DNA from: Prevotellaceae bacterium UBA1787
GTDB taxonomy: Bacteria > Bacteroidota > Bacteroidia > Bacteroidales > Bacteroidaceae
DNA length: 8,873 nucleotides
NCBI GenBank assembly: GCA_002315195.1
Contig: DCGD01000015.1
Span: 38,152 to 47,024 of the forward strand
Direction: 5' to 3'
Both the position numbers and the translations under genes were made by a program. Below the pieces are notes generated by a model that saw only the letters and a list, made by a program, of their open reading frames with translations, did no database searches and was not told the origin of the DNA. Shown piece by piece: positions 7,112-8,873 of the stretch; within the stretch, counting starts at the first letter, position 1; every line of letters begins with the position of its first letter.

Positions 7112-7618
7112 ATGCACTGGTATATCGTATATAAAGGCAAACCGATGAAAGGCACACTTAGGGAGAACCTTGAGAAGGCAGACATCACCTATTTCATCCC
7201 CACTCAATACGTGGAGCATTTGGAGGGGAATCGGATGGTGGAGAAAGTGGAGGCTGTGCAGAACAATCTGATATTTGTGCAAACCGATAAAGACATCCGT
7301 GAATTGACAAATGAGATTGACGGCTTGAAAGCCCCTTATCTCAACCGTGCTTCAGGAAAGCCAGCAACTGTAACCGATGAGGAACTGCAACGTTTCAGGC
7401 GGGTTCTTGAAGCCCGTAGCCTGCATGCAGCATTCCTCCCGGATGCCTATCAACGTTTTGAGAACTGCCCCAAGGTTCGTGTCAAGGCAGGCGAGTTTGA
7501 AGGATTGGAAGGCAGAGTGTTCCGTATTCTCCACGACCGTAAACTCATCATCCAGCTTGATGATATGGCAATCGCTATCTCCGGCATCCATCACACCTTA
7601 CTCGAAATAATAGAATAG
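7112..7618 (+). CDS. upxY: UpxY-family transcription antiterminator (NusG paralogue) of a polysaccharide locus
   Basis: The 168-residue protein starts with the NusG N-terminal signature MHWYIVYKGKP and carries an NGN domain to about residue 100 (ITYFIPTQYVE, NNLIFVQTD) followed by a KOW-type C-terminal domain from about 117 (CPKVRVKAGEFEGLEGRVF). In Bacteroides fragilis each capsule locus begins with such a gene, and its product binds elongating RNA polymerase and prevents early termination in that locus's own leader. Here the gene is likewise first in its transcript, behind a long leader with a terminator-like hairpin. The 7112 ATG is preferred over the in-frame ATG at 7088 because it begins at the conserved MHWY and has GAGGAG 9 nt upstream, unusual for this phylum. 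A permease reading frame starts 8 nt after the stop. Base composition is less GC-rich than the sialic acid genes, in keeping with a variable locus. Confidence 0.9.
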   Translation: MHWYIVYKGKPMKGTLRENLEKADITYFIPTQYVEHLEGNRMVEKVEAVQNNLIFVQTDKDIRELTNEIDGLKAPYLNRASGKPATVTDEELQRFRRVLEARSLHAAFLPDAYQRFENCPKVRVKAGEFEGLEGRVFRILHDRKLIIQLDDMAIAISGIHHTLLEIIE

Positions 7619-7626
7619 AACAAAAA

Positions 7627-8475
7627 ATGGATCCATCAGATCAGATATCAACCATATTGCCAAAGAAGAAATGGCTGGATGTGGATATACGTGGACTGTG
7701 GGCGTATCGTGACCTGTATGTCATGTACATCAAGCGCGATATTGTCACGCAATACAAGCAGACCATCCTCGGTCCTTTGTGGTACGTGATTAAACCAATG
7801 ATGACCACCATTATGTAAATGTTCGTCTTTGGAGGTCTTGCTGGCATCTCCACCGATGGCGTACCCCAACCACTCTTCTACATGTCAGGCATCACTCTCT
7901 GGGGATACTTCAGCACGTGCTTCACCTCATGCAGCGAAGTGTTCAGCTCCAATACTGCAGTATTCGGGAAAGTCTATTTCCCACGTTTAGTTGTTCCATT
8001 GAGCGCCTGCACCAGCAATCTCATCCGCATGTTCATCCAACTGCTGATGTTTATACTGATATATGTTTATTATGTGGCGACAGGACAGTTATCGTTTTCG
8101 TTATCGTTTTCGTTGATTCTATTCCCCCTATTAGTCCTAATGATCGGTCTTCACGCTTTGTCCTGGGGCTTGCTGTGCTCTTCGTGGACGGTAAAGTACA
8201 GAGACCTGAAGTTCCTCATACAGTTAGGAGTTCGACTGCTCATGTATGCCACTCCGATTATCTATCCCCTGTCATTCGCACCAGAGCGATAACGCTGGAT
8301 TCTGAATCTCAATCCTCTCACCCCCATTTTCGAGGCATTCAAGTACTCAACCCTTGGCGTAGGTACTTTTGATGTAAAAGGATTGTTGTATAGTGCAGGA
8401 TTCCTATGTGTAACCTTATTTATAGCAGTGATTGTTTTCAATCGCACAGAACAACGGTTTATGGATACGGTTTAA
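7627..8475 (+). pseudogene. Wzm-type ABC polysaccharide-export permease, interrupted by two in-frame TAA codons
   Basis: Read through, this frame is 282 codons, the usual length of ABC-2 permeases that export O-antigen or capsule across the inner membrane with a Wzt ATPase. Recognisable parts in order are WAYRDLYVMYIKRDIVTQYKQ, GPLWYVIKP, the loop GISTDGVPQPLFYMSGI, the signature KVYFPRLVVPLSA, SWTVKYRDLKF, ATPIIYPLSFAPER and NLNPLTPIFEAFKYSTLG. Codon 64 (7816-7818) and codon 222 (8290-8292) are TAA, yet there is no frameshift and the rest of the family pattern is intact. As written it would give only 63-residue and 157-residue fragments. The first fragment starts 8 nt after upxY, so the frame belongs to that operon. 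No wzt follows. A 12-bp tandem duplication (8089-8112) lies within a membrane segment. Recent inactivation is the simplest reading; sequencing error or readthrough are alternatives. Confidence 0.85.
8089..8112 (+). repeat. Tandem 12-bp duplication within the permease frame
   Basis: TTATCGTTTTCG occurs twice in direct tandem (8089-8100 and 8101-8112). Being four codons long, it keeps the frame and repeats Leu-Ser-Phe-Ser in a membrane segment. Slipped-strand duplication in a gene no longer under strong selection would explain it. Confidence 0.7.
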
Positions 8476-8489
8476 AAGCTTTCTATAAC

Positions 8490-8514
8490 CACATTACGAA
8501 AAATGTGATTTTTT
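8490..8514 (+). terminator. Weak terminator-like hairpin after the permease
   Basis: CACATT (8490-8495) pairs with AATGTG (8502-8507) around a 6-nt loop, followed by six T residues (8509-8514). It begins 14 nt after the permease stop codon. The stem is only six pairs and mostly A-T, so termination would be inefficient. The right arm is part of the first copy of the 33-bp-spaced repeat, so the pairing may instead be a protein-binding dyad. Confidence 0.3.
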
Positions 8515-8575
8515 AAAGATAAATTATTTGGAAAAATGTGATTTTGTTATTAACTTTGCACCGGAAAAATGTGAT
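8498..8575 (+). repeat. Three direct repeats of GAAAAATGTGAT at exact 33-bp spacing
   Basis: Exact 12-bp copies lie at 8498-8509, 8531-8542 and 8564-8575, each 33 bp from the next, about three helical turns. The first two copies extend to 15 identical bases, through TTT. Copy 1 lies upstream of the -33 box of the next gene, copy 2 fills the spacer between -33 and -7, and copy 3 covers the predicted start of transcription and ends 6 nt before the start codon. This is how an operator set for a repressor would be placed. The spacer sequences differ, so it is not a simple long tandem repeat, and no CRISPR array is implied. Confidence 0.75.
8527..8558 (+). promoter_or_regulatory. Bacteroidales promoter for the AAA_14-like ATPase gene
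   Basis: TTTG at 8527-8530 and TAACTTTG at 8551-8558 are separated by 20 bp, matching the -33/-7 pattern TTTG-N19-21-TAnnTTTG. Transcription should begin near 8562, leaving a leader of about 20 nt. The ATPase therefore has its own promoter and does not depend on the upstream polysaccharide operon. Confidence 0.7.
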
Positions 8576-8581
8576 AATACT

Positions 8582-8873
8582 ATGCTGAAAAGAAAAATTG
8601 ACTCGTTTCTGGAGACTTGGAAAGACAATGCTGACAGAAAACCTCTTATAGTAAAAGGTGCGCGCCAGATAGGTAAAACAGAATCCATACGTTTGTTTGG
8701 AAGGACTCATTACAAGCATGTGGTTGAGATAAACTTTGTACTTCAAAAGGTGTACAGGGGTATATTCGATAATGGGTATGAAGTAAACAACATCCTGAAG
8801 AATATCTCCCTAATAGATCCTACGTTGGAGTTTGAACCTGGTGAGACACTTCTGTTCTTCGACGAACTGCAGG
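8582..8873 (+). CDS. AAA_14/DUF4143-like ATP-binding protein (3' partial)
   Basis: The frame runs from the 8582 ATG past the window end, with 97 complete codons visible. It starts MLKRKIDSFLETWK and carries a Walker A motif GARQIGKT (26-33) and a Walker B motif LLFFDELQ (90-97, acidic pair D94-E95). The sequence IVKGARQIGKT followed by a Walker B ending in FFDELQ is typical of the large bacterial AAA_14 ATPase family that usually has a C-terminal DUF4143 domain, not visible here. Members are often multicopy in Bacteroidales and their biological role is poorly known. The gene has its own promoter with repeated sites, and its position right after a broken permease, where a wzt gene would be expected, suggests separate arrival. 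There is no ribosome binding site, as usual in this phylum. Confidence 0.88.
   Translation, partial: MLKRKIDSFLETWKDNADRKPLIVKGARQIGKTESIRLFGRTHYKHVVEINFVLQKVYRGIFDNGYEVNNILKNISLIDPTLEFEPGETLLFFDELQ

Noticed and set aside
7816..8292. Reassignment of TAA to a sense codon in this organism
   Set aside because: The symporter, epimerase and esterase genes all end in TAA at family-consistent C-termini, so TAA acts as a stop here.
8498..8575. CRISPR array
   Set aside because: The repeats are only 12 bp, there are three, and the spacers contain promoter elements; no cas genes are present.

Overview
The window looks like Bacteroidales DNA (Bacteroides/Prevotella lineage). The evidence is gene content: a fused cyclically permuted Kelch mutarotase and sodium symporter, an AGE-type epimerase, a two-domain SGNH/sialate O-acetylesterase, an UpxY-type antiterminator and an AAA_14-type ATPase. 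Two TAnnTTTG -7 promoter elements, and mostly absent Shine-Dalgarno sequences, agree with this. Every gene is on the + strand. The species cannot be named from the sequence.

Region 1 (1-6126) is a GC-rich sialic acid utilisation cassette. It holds a 5'-truncated Kelch mutarotase fused to an SSS-family symporter (1-2190), an N-acylglucosamine 2-epimerase-type enzyme (2271-3464), a YhcH/NanQ-type anomerase-like protein only 3 nt downstream (3468-3917), and an exported protein with two esterase domains (4042-6126). A plausible joint scheme is that the esterase removes O-acetyl groups outside the cytoplasm, the fusion protein equilibrates anomers and imports the sugar, the YhcH protein handles anomers in the cytoplasm, and the epimerase interconverts ManNAc and GlcNAc. 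No lyase, kinase or sialidase lies in the window.

Region 2 (6127-7111) has no confident gene. Its first ~370 nt are still GC-rich and may be decayed coding sequence. It then turns AT-rich and carries copies of GTTAAAAACG, a -7 promoter box, a compact hairpin near the predicted transcript start, a possible 29-codon leader ORF, a terminator-like hairpin with a T-run, and a hairpin that pairs with the ribosome binding site of the next gene. Together these resemble the long, terminator-containing leader on which a NusG-paralogue antiterminator would act.

Region 3 (7112-8475) is the start of a surface-polysaccharide locus: upxY, then a Wzm-type ABC polysaccharide-export permease that keeps its frame end to end but has two in-frame TAA codons. 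No ATPase partner (Wzt) follows.

Region 4 (8476-8873) starts an unrelated unit: three copies of GAAAAATGTGAT spaced exactly 33 bp apart over a good Bacteroidales promoter, then the 5' part of an AAA_14/DUF4143-like ATPase cut off by the window end. The polysaccharide locus therefore looks eroded or interrupted. The regulatory arrangements in regions 2 and 4 are the most promising places for something undescribed.
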